A DNA stretch of 7,881 bases from JAOTYV01 sp964469835. Lineage in GTDB: Bacteria > Pseudomonadota > Alphaproteobacteria > UBA8366. Below, one piece after another: positions 1 to 7,365 of the stretch. Each line of letters starts with the position of its first letter. Positions within the stretch are counted from its first letter, which is position 1. The notes below the pieces were generated by a model. It ran no database searches and had not been told where the DNA came from. It saw nothing but the letters and a program-made list of their open reading frames with translations. The translations under genes were made by a program, and so were the position numbers. The stretch lies in contig CAYYBI010000141.1 of the NCBI GenBank assembly GCA_964469835.1, positions 1 through 7,881 of the forward strand, written 5' to 3'.

Positions 1-1504
1 CCGAGTAGTAACGTTCGTCATAGCCGCTCTTCTGCCCGGCCTTGATCCAGCCAAACACGCTGTTGGAAATCACCACCAGGGTCACCGGCAGATTCAAGCG
101 CACCAGCGTTTCCAGCTCGCCCGCCGCCATGCCGAAACTGCCGTCCCCCATGACCGCGACGATCTTGGTGTCGGGCCGGCCGTAATGGGCGCCGATGGCG
201 CCCGCCAGTGAAAAGCCGAGCGCGCCATGCGCCCGGTTGGAGATGAAATGACGCCCGGGCAAACGTTGCTCGTAATACCCGGAGAAATACGGGCACGGGG
301 TTCCGGGATCGGCGACGATCACCGCATTGTCGGGCAGCACGGATTGCAGCGTGGCGATGAGGCGTTCCGGCCGGATCGGCGTTTCATCGGATTCGGCCAA
401 TGTCTGGAATGCCTCGAATTTTTGGCGTTTCAGGCCGGCGATGCGATCACGCACCGCGCCACCGTCGCGCGGCCCGCCGAGGCGGCGCGATACCGCGGCG
501 GCCAGGGACTCCAGCGCCAACCGCGCATCGGCGACAATCGATACGTCGGCGTGGTAGTTGGCGCCGATGACCGCCGGATCGACGTCGATATGGATGACCG
601 GTTTGCTGCCGGGCTCGGGATGCCGCCAACGCTCGGTTGTCACCGACCCGGCGCGGCAACTGACGAATACGATCAGGTCGGCGTCGTCCACCATGCTGCG
701 GGTCTCCACCGTCCCGCCATTGCTGCCGACAACACCCACCGCGAGGGGGTGGATTTCGGCCAGGCTGCCCTGACCGCTAACGGTTGTCGCCACCGGCGCT
801 TCCAGCGATTCGGCGAGTGCCTGCAAGGCGCTTTCGCCACCGGAAATCACCACACCGCCACCGCAAATGAAAAGCGGGTTTTTGGCGGACGCCAAAAGTT
901 CCGCCGCCGCGTCCACATCGTCGAGGTCAGGTCCGGTGCGCCGCGCAGGAAAGCGGCCCAGCTCCGGCTCCGCCCAGATATCGGCTTCGTCCAGCGGATC
1001 CTTTTGCACATCGAACGGCAGGCCGATATGCGCTGCCCCCGGCCGGCCCGTGGTCATGTTTCGGAACGCGGCCCGGACGATACCCGGCAAATCGACCGCA
1101 CGATCGATGACACGATTCCACTTGGTCAGCGGGCGGAACAGGGCCTCCTGATCGAGTTCGGTCAAAGTGTATTTGCCGCGGCCGGATACGGATATATCGC
1201 TGGTGATCGCCAGAACAGGGATGGAGGACTCGTTGGCTTCCACCACGCCCGGCAGGATATATGTGGCGCCGCCGCCGCTCGGCCCCTCGCAGACACCGAC
1301 CTTGCCGGAAACGCGGGCATAGCAATCCGCCATATAGCCGGCATGACGCTCGTCCCGGCTAAGCAGATGGGTAATGCCGTCGCCGGTGCGATAGAGCGCG
1401 TCGTAAAACGGCAGGGTCGTATCGCCGCACAAACCAAAGATGACTTCAACGCCATACAGCTTGAGCATGCGCACCAGCGCTTCGCCACCGTTCAATTCGT
1501 TCAT
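1..1504 (-). CDS. TPP-dependent enzyme, acetolactate synthase/decarboxylase superfamily (C-terminus cut by window edge)
   Basis: The frame is open from an ATG at 1504 to the left edge, giving 501 visible residues; perhaps 40-60 C-terminal residues are missing for this family. The N-terminal pyrimidine-binding domain (about 1-170) carries the likely cofactor-activating glutamate, E52, in the context SRDERHAGYMADCYAR. The central domain (about 190-345) is Rossmann-like and ends in the family-typical HIDVDPAVIG. The C-terminal pyrophosphate domain has the TPP/metal motif MGDGSFGM (D454) followed 27 residues later by N481, the expected spacing. The family decarboxylates 2-oxo acids and/or joins the resulting active aldehyde to an acceptor. 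The substrate cannot be read from the sequence. True acetolactate synthase is not favoured, because the GPGATN-type loop is replaced by GPSGGGATYILPG and no small regulatory subunit is adjacent. AGGAG (1517-1513), 8 bases upstream, supports the start. The gene is divergent from the threonine aldolase. Superfamily assignment is firm, exact reaction unknown. Confidence 0.9.
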   Translation of the reverse strand, partial: MNELNGGEALVRMLKLYGVEVIFGLCGDTTLPFYDALYRTGDGITHLLSRDERHAGYMADCYARVSGKVGVCEGPSGGGATYILPGVVEANESSIPVLAITSDISVSGRGKYTLTELDQEALFRPLTKWNRVIDRAVDLPGIVRAAFRNMTTGRPGAAHIGLPFDVQKDPLDEADIWAEPELGRFPARRTGPDLDDVDAAAELLASAKNPLFICGGGVVISGGESALQALAESLEAPVATTVSGQGSLAEIHPLAVGVVGSNGGTVETRSMVDDADLIVFVSCRAGSVTTERWRHPEPGSKPVIHIDVDPAVIGANYHADVSIVADARLALESLAAAVSRRLGGPRDGGAVRDRIAGLKRQKFEAFQTLAESDETPIRPERLIATLQSVLPDNAVIVADPGTPCPYFSGYYEQRLPGRHFISNRAHGALGFSLAGAIGAHYGRPDTKIVAVMGDGSFGMAAGELETLVRLNLPVTLVVISNSVFGWIKAGQKSGYDERYYS

Positions 1505-1512
1505 CGACGCCT

Positions 1513-1517
1513 CTCCT
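1513..1517 (-). promoter_or_regulatory. Ribosome binding site of the TPP-enzyme gene
   Basis: On the minus strand AGGAG lies within GGAAGGAGAGG, 8 bases before the ATG at 1504. This good spacing fixes the start, and the first residues (MNELNGGEALVRML) match where this family normally begins. Confidence 0.75.
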
Positions 1518-1528
1518 TCCGGCCAGAC

Positions 1529-1560
1529 TGCAATCAATTCATGCGGCTTAATCAATTGCA
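1529..1560. promoter_or_regulatory. Candidate operator: imperfect palindrome in the divergent promoter region
   Basis: The half-sites TGCAATCAATT (1529-1539) and AATCAATTGCA (1550-1560) form an imperfect inverted repeat: TGCAAT at one end pairs with ATTGCA at the other, and the inner ATT pairs with AAT, matching at 9 of 11 positions per arm with a 10-base centre. The same segment holds a direct repeat AATCAATT (1532-1539 and 1550-1557). It is clearly more AT-rich than its surroundings and sits between two divergent starts (1504 and 1635), as expected for a regulator site controlling both genes. No regulator gene is visible in the window. A weak possible promoter for the plus-strand gene is TTGGAG (1573-1578) with CACAAT (1596-1601), 17 bases apart. 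I see no convincing promoter for the minus strand. Confidence 0.4.
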
Positions 1561-1611
1561 AGCAGTGTCCCCTTGGAGTGGCCGACAAATCGCCGCACAA
1601 TGCCCGCCGCT

Positions 1612-1620
1612 GGAGAGGAG
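1612..1620 (+). promoter_or_regulatory. ltaE: Distant ribosome binding site of the threonine aldolase gene
   Basis: GGAGAGGAG is a strong Shine-Dalgarno match but ends 14 bases before the ATG at 1635, longer than the usual 5-10. No in-frame start lies closer, because an in-frame stop occurs at 1626-1628 and the protein N-terminus matches the family. Translation may therefore be somewhat weak. Confidence 0.5.
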
Positions 1621-1634
1621 CACTCTAAAACGCC

Positions 1635-2663
1635 ATGGATTTTTCATCCGACAACGCCGCCGCCGCCGACCCGCGCATCCTCGACGCGCTGGCCGAGGCG
1701 AACCAAGGCTCGGCGCCCTCCTATGACAACGACGCGATATCGCAGCGTCTCGCGGGCCGTTTTCGCGATATCTTCGAATGCGACCTGGAAGTGGTGCCGG
1801 TGATTTCCGGTACCGCCGCCAACGCGCTGTCGCTGGCCGCCATGACGCCGCCTTATGGCGCGGTGTTGTGTCATCGGGACTCGCACATCGAGGCGGACGA
1901 ATGCGGCGCGCCGGAATTTTTCACCGGCGGGGCGAAACTGGCGTTGCTGGACGGCGCGCACGGCAAGATCGGCGCGCCGGTGCTCAGCCAGGCATTGGAC
2001 AAAGCACATTTCGGCTTCGTGCACGCCGTGCAGCCGACGATCCTCAGCCTCACCCAGTCAACCGAAGCCGGAACCGTCTACAGCCCGGACGAACTGCGCG
2101 AACTGACGGCGCTGGCCGGCAAATACGACCTGAAAGTTCACATGGATGGCGCGCGGTTCGCCAACGCGCTGGCGGGGCGGCGCGCGACGCCGGCGGAATT
2201 GTCCTGGAAGGCGGGCGTCGACATCCTGTGCTTCGGCGCGACCAAGAACGGTGCGCTGGCCGCCGAGGCAATCGTGCTGTTCCGTCCGAAAATGGCCACA
2301 CATCTGCGCTACCTGCGAAAGCGTGCCGGTCATTTGATCGCCAAGACCCGATTTCTCGCGGCCCAGCTCGAAGCATATCTGGATGATGATTTGTGGCTGA
2401 AGAACGCGCGCCACGCCAATACCATGGCGCGCCGCCTCGCCGACGGGTTCGATGCGATCGACGGGGTGACGCTGATCCATCCGGTCGAGGCGAACGAATT
2501 GTTCGTCGCCATGCCGGACGATGCGGCCGACCGGCTGGACGCCGCCGGCGCCCGCTTTTTCCGGAACTGGAGCCACACGCCGGCGCCCCATCACCGCTTC
2601 GTCACCGCCTTCAATACACGGCAGGACGATGTGGACCGGGTGATCGCAACGACGCGGGGTTAA
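1635..2663 (+). CDS. ltaE: Low-specificity L-threonine aldolase (PLP-dependent)
   Basis: Complete 342-residue protein, normal length for the family. It cleaves L-threonine, L-allo-threonine and often other beta-hydroxy amino acids to glycine plus an aldehyde, in the cytoplasm. The start MDFSSDNAAAADPRILDAL matches the usual N-terminus. SGTAANALSL (58-67) is the phosphate-binding loop. H84 in RDSHI is the ring-stacking histidine. D171 in HMDGAR pairs with the pyridine nitrogen, and R174 is the likely substrate-carboxylate arginine. K204 in CFGATKNG is the Schiff-base lysine. All key residues are present, so the enzyme should be active. An in-frame TAA at 1626 rules out an earlier start. It is divergent from the TPP-enzyme gene, which might use the aldehyde product (inference). 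It converges on the TPR-glycosyltransferase gene. Stereospecificity and preferred substrate (threonine, phenylserine or other) cannot be told; the gene symbol is by family. Confidence 0.93.
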   Translation: MDFSSDNAAAADPRILDALAEANQGSAPSYDNDAISQRLAGRFRDIFECDLEVVPVISGTAANALSLAAMTPPYGAVLCHRDSHIEADECGAPEFFTGGAKLALLDGAHGKIGAPVLSQALDKAHFGFVHAVQPTILSLTQSTEAGTVYSPDELRELTALAGKYDLKVHMDGARFANALAGRRATPAELSWKAGVDILCFGATKNGALAAEAIVLFRPKMATHLRYLRKRAGHLIAKTRFLAAQLEAYLDDDLWLKNARHANTMARRLADGFDAIDGVTLIHPVEANELFVAMPDDAADRLDAAGARFFRNWSHTPAPHHRFVTAFNTRQDDVDRVIATTRG

Positions 2664-2686
2664 TGCCGGCGTATCGCAATGCCACG

Positions 2687-5272
2687 TTACGGTAACTGCC
2701 CAACCATACCGTCAGGCAGGTCAATTTCGCCGGCAAGCGCGGCAAATACCGGGTCGAATTTCGCGCGGCCGTTCTCCGACAACACCTGCGCCATCGGCCA
2801 GGCTTCCAGAATCGACGGCCAGAACGCCCGATTGGCCCAGGGCAGTCCCTTCGCGGTATCGTGGATGTAGAGGTCTGCGAAGCACCAGGCCAAGTCGATC
2901 TGTTCCTGGGTCATGGCGTTTCGGTCGGGTTCCGACAGCACCGCCTCGATGCGAGCAAAATATTCGTCCTGCCCCGTGATTTGCCGGGTGAAACCGAAAC
3001 CACCGAAGGGGGGCAGCGCCGGGCTGATCGCCGGAATTCCGAACATCGCCATCACGAGGCCGACCGTATTCGTGTAATAGAGACCGAGCTGCACCGCATC
3101 CATCAGGCGATAACTGGTGGGTGAATCCTCGGGTTCTATGATCCGCATATTGGCAGGCAGTTCCTGCCACCGGTCGCGCAGCACCTGCCCCAGATAGTCC
3201 GAGGTATAGACCTGCTCATCCGGATGCAGGCGCACCACCAACTGCCATTGCGGATGGTGCGCAAAATAATCCGATGTCCGGAGGGCCCATTGCCGCGCGG
3301 AATCGAAAGCAACGTCGCGGTCGAGCGCCGCCGGATCCCATGTCAGATTCGGGAACAGCCCGACCACCGGTTTCGCCGGATCGAGATTCAGGTCTCGCAG
3401 CATTTCGGCAGCGCGATCATCGGGCTCGAGCCGCCCGCGCGGTTTCGGATCGCGGTAATCGCCGCCGCCGCGTTCGGTGAGCCAGTTCAGGACTCGTTCG
3501 CGCCGCTCGGTCGTGAGATGGTGCGGGGCGTCCTTCTGCCAGGTTGCCGTCATGTCCAGATCGCCATGCTTGCGGTTGACCGATAACAAGTAGTCGCCGC
3601 CGCGCTCCGAATTTTGATCCCAAAGCAGCGTCTTGACTTCTGCCGTCCGGGCCGCATGAAAGGCCGCGCCATCCTCCATCAGCCCGCCATTGAACAACAC
3701 GACCTGATCCAGCTCGAGCGACTGCAGTAAACTCGTAAAACGCCGCAGCGCATCCAGATTTTTAGCGGTGCGGTTCGCGAGCATTGACTTGGCCGACGGA
3801 TCCAACAAATCGATCGTCGCACTTCGGCGATGATGGCGAAGATCGGTTAGCGCGAGATGTTCGACCGCCCGCAATACTCCCTCGCCAGCATCGGCAAGCG
3901 GATAATCGCGCAAATCATGCATTGTCAATCCGCTGGGCAGGCCGCCGGCGGCGAATAGCGTCATCTCGCGGCCCAGGACCCGCTCGTCCCACTCGTCGTA
4001 ACGCGGTTCCGGGTCACAATTTCGGTCGAAATGCAAACACGGCATCCAGACGAATTCGACCGTATGCCCCCGCGCGCAAAGAACGCAAGCCAGCGCGAAA
4101 CACATTTGTATTCGGTGCGCGTTGGCGGCGAATATGGCGATGCGTCTGGGCGACGCGACCGGCACTGCCGGACGATGCCGCGCCACTTCTTCCAGCCAGG
4201 ATTTTGCGAGGCGCGGAAAATCCCATCGGGTTATCGGCACCGCGGCCGGCATCGGCATGGCGCCACGGTACGAAGCGACTGCGTCACGAATTTCGGCAAT
4301 CGTCTCGCCGCATTTCAACGCGACATCGCCAAGCTTGGCGCGCGCCTGCGGCCACGGCGCCCGGCGAACGCGCCACGCCTCTTCCAAATGATAGACGGCA
4401 CCGGCAAGATTGCCGCGGCGCTCGAGCAACAGGGCCAGTTCATAGTGACAATGGGCGAATGCCTGCACCGCCGTCTCGAAAGCGCGCCGCAGCCGGCCGA
4501 CCGCGCTGGCCTGTTCGGCCGCGGCCGCCAATACCCGCAGCGTTTCCTGAAAGGTCTTGGCCGCCGCCGAGGCACCTTCCTGGGTCTCCTGAAACTTTGC
4601 GAGCCCCGTGCCTGACGCGCCGTAAACCAAAAGCGCGTGCGCCCAATTCAAACGATACAAGTCAGTTTCATCGGCGGACACGTTCAGGGTATGGGTTCGA
4701 ATTTTCGTGTGCGCATCGATCACGGCATTCCGCGCGCGCCGCATGGTTTCCCGCCGCAATTCCGCCGCCCGGTCCGGTCGTCCAGTCATGTCGAGCAAGC
4801 GGGCCAGGCGTTCCCGCGCGCCCAACTCGTCGGGGTCGAGCGCCACCGCCAGATCGAGATGGTAGATCGCGTCTTCCGACGCCTCGTCCGCCTCGTAAAT
4901 CCGTGACAGCCCGAGATGCGATTCAACATGCGTGGACTTGGCGGCGAGTGCCGATTGATAGGCGGACACCGCATCGGCACGATCACCGGTCGCGTCCAAC
5001 ACCTGGCCGATGTCGCAATGTATGTCCGGGTTCTCGGGGTCGACCACGACGGCGCGCCGCAGGAATTCCAGCGCCAACTCCGGATCATCGAGATCGCGGC
5101 CGATCGCACCCGCCAGATGAAGCGCCTTCGCAGATTCCGGCGCCTCAGCGATGGCTCTCTTACAAAGCGCCAGCGCATCGCTCAACGCACCCTTACGCCG
5201 CAGGGATTCCACCTGCCGCAAGCGGGTGATCACAGATGTATCAGTTTCCAGCGTCATCCCGCGCCGCGACAT
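2687..5272 (-). CDS. TPR-repeat protein with C-terminal GT-B glycosyltransferase-like domain
   Basis: Complete 861-residue protein with no signal peptide or clear membrane segment, so probably cytoplasmic. The N-terminal part holds TPR units with 34-residue periodicity at about 14-47, 48-81, 82-115, 116-149 and 150-182, and a further one at about 274-307 after an alanine-rich helical stretch. TPRs bind protein partners. From about 375 a Rossmann-like half begins (RRIAIFAANAHR, then RGHTVEFVWMP). A second half begins near 635 with PVVGLFPNLTWD, followed by VVRLHPDE (HP at 683-684) and NTVGLVMAMFGIPAI (735-749). This layout resembles capsule-polysaccharide/Kdo transferases of the KpsC/KpsS type and related surface-glycan enzymes; donor and acceptor are unknown. 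It is not obviously a GT41 (O-GlcNAc transferase/SPINDLY) C-terminus. A role in glycosylating a surface structure or protein recruited by the TPRs is inference. The ATG at 5272 is the first in-frame start after a TGA; M6 (5257) is an alternative and neither has a strong ribosome binding site. It lies 67 bases after leuD on the same strand. Confidence 0.75.
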   Translation of the reverse strand: MSRRGMTLETDTSVITRLRQVESLRRKGALSDALALCKRAIAEAPESAKALHLAGAIGRDLDDPELALEFLRRAVVVDPENPDIHCDIGQVLDATGDRADAVSAYQSALAAKSTHVESHLGLSRIYEADEASEDAIYHLDLAVALDPDELGARERLARLLDMTGRPDRAAELRRETMRRARNAVIDAHTKIRTHTLNVSADETDLYRLNWAHALLVYGASGTGLAKFQETQEGASAAAKTFQETLRVLAAAAEQASAVGRLRRAFETAVQAFAHCHYELALLLERRGNLAGAVYHLEEAWRVRRAPWPQARAKLGDVALKCGETIAEIRDAVASYRGAMPMPAAVPITRWDFPRLAKSWLEEVARHRPAVPVASPRRIAIFAANAHRIQMCFALACVLCARGHTVEFVWMPCLHFDRNCDPEPRYDEWDERVLGREMTLFAAGGLPSGLTMHDLRDYPLADAGEGVLRAVEHLALTDLRHHRRSATIDLLDPSAKSMLANRTAKNLDALRRFTSLLQSLELDQVVLFNGGLMEDGAAFHAARTAEVKTLLWDQNSERGGDYLLSVNRKHGDLDMTATWQKDAPHHLTTERRERVLNWLTERGGGDYRDPKPRGRLEPDDRAAEMLRDLNLDPAKPVVGLFPNLTWDPAALDRDVAFDSARQWALRTSDYFAHHPQWQLVVRLHPDEQVYTSDYLGQVLRDRWQELPANMRIIEPEDSPTSYRLMDAVQLGLYYTNTVGLVMAMFGIPAISPALPPFGGFGFTRQITGQDEYFARIEAVLSEPDRNAMTQEQIDLAWCFADLYIHDTAKGLPWANRAFWPSILEAWPMAQVLSENGRAKFDPVFAALAGEIDLPDGMVGQLP

Positions 5273-5339
5273 GTTGCGGAGCCGGCCGGCGGATCAGAAA
5301 CGGCTCCACAGCGGCCATAACTTCCTAAGCCTCTTCCGG

Positions 5340-5954
5340 TCACTCGAAAAGCCAGCTCGCCTCTTTCTTGTAGCGCTCCTCGAAGGCCGCGAAATTGCCG
5401 TCGTATTCCATGGTCAGTGCGATATCGTCGAGGCCGTTCAACATGCAATGCTTTTGGAAAGGGTCGATGTCGAAACTGTAGACACTGCCATCGGGGCCCG
5501 TCACTTTCTGTGATTCCAGATCGACCGTAATCTCGGCGCCCGGGTTTGCGTGCAGCTCATCGCGCAGCTTCGCGCATTCGTCTTTCGCCAATCGCACTGG
5601 CAACATGCCGTTTTTCATCCCGTTATTGTAGTGGATGTCGCCGAAGCTCGGCGCGATGACGCAACGAATGCCATTCTTCATCAGCGTCCACACCGCCGCT
5701 TCACGGGATGATCCGCAACCCCAGTTTTCGTCGGCGACGATGATGCCGCCGCCGCGATAAGGCTCCTGGTTGAGGATGAACTCGGGCCGCTCCGCGCCGG
5801 CGTCGTCCAACCGCAAATCGTGGAACAGAAAGCTGGCATATTCCGGATCGGTTCGGACCCGTTTCAGGAACCGCGCCGGAATGATCTGATCGGTGTCGAC
5901 ATTGACCATGTCGATGGGAATCGCCGTTGCGGTAAGAGTCGTAAACGCCTCCAT
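5340..5954 (-). CDS. leuD: 3-isopropylmalate dehydratase-type small subunit
   Basis: Complete 204-residue protein, the usual LeuD length. With LeuC it forms the heterodimer that, in leucine synthesis, isomerises 2-isopropylmalate to 3-isopropylmalate; this subunit is the swivelling aconitase domain. Visible signatures are NVDTDQIIPARFLKRV (18-33), the active-site loop GCGSSREAAVWTL (79-91, with catalytic-type S83 and R84 kept), IAPSFGDIHYNNGMKNGMLPV (from 100) and HCMLNGLDDIALTM. Two departures from the usual leucine-pathway form stand out: IIPARFL where IIPKQFL is usual, and REAAVWT where REHAPWA is usual. They suggest a paralogue that may act on a related hydroxy-diacid such as a citramalate or methylmalate type compound. 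The start lies one base after the leuC stop and is served by GGAGGAG inside the leuC end, so the pair is probably translationally coupled. Family is certain, leucine-pathway role only probable. Confidence 0.88.
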   Translation of the reverse strand: MEAFTTLTATAIPIDMVNVDTDQIIPARFLKRVRTDPEYASFLFHDLRLDDAGAERPEFILNQEPYRGGGIIVADENWGCGSSREAAVWTLMKNGIRCVIAPSFGDIHYNNGMKNGMLPVRLAKDECAKLRDELHANPGAEITVDLESQKVTGPDGSVYSFDIDPFQKHCMLNGLDDIALTMEYDGNFAAFEERYKKEASWLFE

Positions 5955-5955
5955 C

Positions 5956-7365
5956 CTATTTCTCCTCCATCAACTGGCGCACATCGGCAAACGTGCCAGT
6001 GACAGCCGCGGCCGCCGCCATGACCGGACTGACCAAATGAGTCCGGCTGCCGGGACCCTGACGCCCCTTGAAATTCCGGTTGCTGGTCGACGCGGTGCGT
6101 TCGCCCGCCGCGACCGAATCGCCATTGAGGCCGACGCACATCGAGCACGCGGAATGCCGCCAGTCGAATCCCGCATCGGTAAAGACCTTGTCGAGGCCTT
6201 CCGCCTCGGCCGCCTTCTTAACCTGCATGGAGCCCGGGGACACCATCGCGGGAATGACCGCCTTGCGTCCTTTCACAAGTGCGGCGGCCTGACACAAATC
6301 TTCGATCCGGCTGTTGGTGCAGGATCCGATGAAAACCCGGTCGACCTTCACCTCCGTCATCGGCATTCCCGGCGTCAGCGCCATGTAATCGATTGCCCGG
6401 CGCAAGCTTTCGCGCCTTTCCGGATTGGTTTCGTTTTCGGGATACGGCACCACATCGGTAACCTGGACCACGTTTTCCGGGCTGTTGCCCCAGGTAACCA
6501 TCGGCGCGATTGCGTTGCCGTCGACACTGACCTCGCGATCAAATTGCGCCCCGTCATCGGTGGGCAAGGTGCGCCAGTAGGAAACCGCTTTATCCCACGC
6601 CCCGCCCTTTGGCGCATAGGGCCGTCCCTCGAGATATTCAAAGGTTTTATCGTCCGGTGCGATCATGCCGACGCGGGCGCCCGCCTCGATCGACATGTTT
6701 GACACCGTGAGGCGCCCTTCAATCGACAGATCGCGGATCGCCGATCCCGCGTATTCGATCGCGTGGCCGGCGCCGCCGGCGGCGCTAATTTGGCCGATGA
6801 TTGCCAGGATGACGTCCTTTCCAGTGACGCCAAATCCGAGTTTGCCGTCGACCGTGATGCGCATGGTCTTCGGCTTGCTTTGCCAGAGCGTCTGCGTCGC
6901 CAGAACATGCGCCACTTCCGAGGCGCCGATGCCGCAAGCCATGGCCCCCATCGCCCCATGTGTCGAAGTGTGGGAGTCGCCACACACAAGCAAAATGCCC
7001 GGCTGGGTGATCCCGAGTTCCGGCCCGATGACATGTACGATCCCCATGCGGTCATCGTCGATCCCGAAATGCGTGACGCCAAAATCGCGGGTGTTTACCG
7101 CCAGCGTCTCGACCTTCTCCCGAAGTTCCGCATTGCCAATGTCCTCGATCGCCCGGACATCCGTCGGGCTGTAATGATCGGGCGTTGCAAATGTCTGCTG
7201 CGGACGACGCACGGTAAGATTCGCCTCGCGCAACGCCGAGAAAGCGTGAAACGATCCATCATGGGATAAATGGCGATCCACGTAGAGCAGGCACTGGCCG
7301 TCGTCGCGTTCAACGATGATGTGGCGCTGCCAGATTTTGTCGAACATGGTTTGTGGACTTGCCAT
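5956..7365 (-). CDS. leuC: 3-isopropylmalate dehydratase-type large subunit (4Fe-4S)
   Basis: Complete 469-residue protein when started at the ATG at 7365, matching the roughly 466-470 residues of bacterial LeuC. It is the iron-sulfur catalytic subunit of the aconitase family and pairs with LeuD in the cytoplasm. Predicted cluster ligands are C349 in GSCTNSR and C407 and C410 in ACSMC. Other signatures are YVDRHL (28-33), VCGDSHTSTHGAMGAMACGIG (from 127) and GERTASTSNRNFKGRQG (421-437). The loop after YVDRHL reads SHDGSFHAF, where leucine-pathway enzymes usually have VHEVTSPQAF, so the substrate pocket may differ. The frame stays open 20 codons further upstream to 7425, but GGGAG six bases before 7365 and homology of MASPQTMFDKIW to the usual N-terminus favour 7365. 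It is followed by leuD one base downstream and preceded by an SDR gene on the same strand. No leuA or leuB is nearby. Confidence 0.9.
   Translation of the reverse strand: MASPQTMFDKIWQRHIIVERDDGQCLLYVDRHLSHDGSFHAFSALREANLTVRRPQQTFATPDHYSPTDVRAIEDIGNAELREKVETLAVNTRDFGVTHFGIDDDRMGIVHVIGPELGITQPGILLVCGDSHTSTHGAMGAMACGIGASEVAHVLATQTLWQSKPKTMRITVDGKLGFGVTGKDVILAIIGQISAAGGAGHAIEYAGSAIRDLSIEGRLTVSNMSIEAGARVGMIAPDDKTFEYLEGRPYAPKGGAWDKAVSYWRTLPTDDGAQFDREVSVDGNAIAPMVTWGNSPENVVQVTDVVPYPENETNPERRESLRRAIDYMALTPGMPMTEVKVDRVFIGSCTNSRIEDLCQAAALVKGRKAVIPAMVSPGSMQVKKAAEAEGLDKVFTDAGFDWRHSACSMCVGLNGDSVAAGERTASTSNRNFKGRQGPGSRTHLVSPVMAAAAAVTGTFADVRQLMEEK
5962..5968 (-). promoter_or_regulatory. leuD: Ribosome binding site of leuD inside the 3' end of leuC
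   Basis: GGAGGAG on the minus strand encodes part of the last residues of LeuC (MEEK) and ends 7 bases before the leuD ATG at 5954. A near-perfect site overlapping the upstream gene end supports coupled, near equimolar synthesis of the two subunits. Confidence 0.75.

Noticed and set aside
227..1726. A 499-codon open frame on the plus strand
   Set aside because: It lies antisense to the TPP-enzyme gene, whose minus-strand frame has clear family motifs and a ribosome binding site. The plus-strand product is rich in Arg, Gly and His with no recognisable domain, typical of a GC-rich shadow frame.
2664..2700. Terminator formed by GTTACGGTAAC near 2686
   Set aside because: The two arms are separated by only one base, so no hairpin can form, and there is no T-run.
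3784..5229. A 481-codon open frame on the plus strand
   Set aside because: Antisense to the TPR-glycosyltransferase gene; the product is dominated by Arg, Pro and Ala with no domain, while the opposite strand shows regular TPR periodicity.
5893..6702. A 269-codon open frame on the plus strand
   Set aside because: Antisense to leuC and leuD, which carry unmistakable catalytic motifs; shadow frame.
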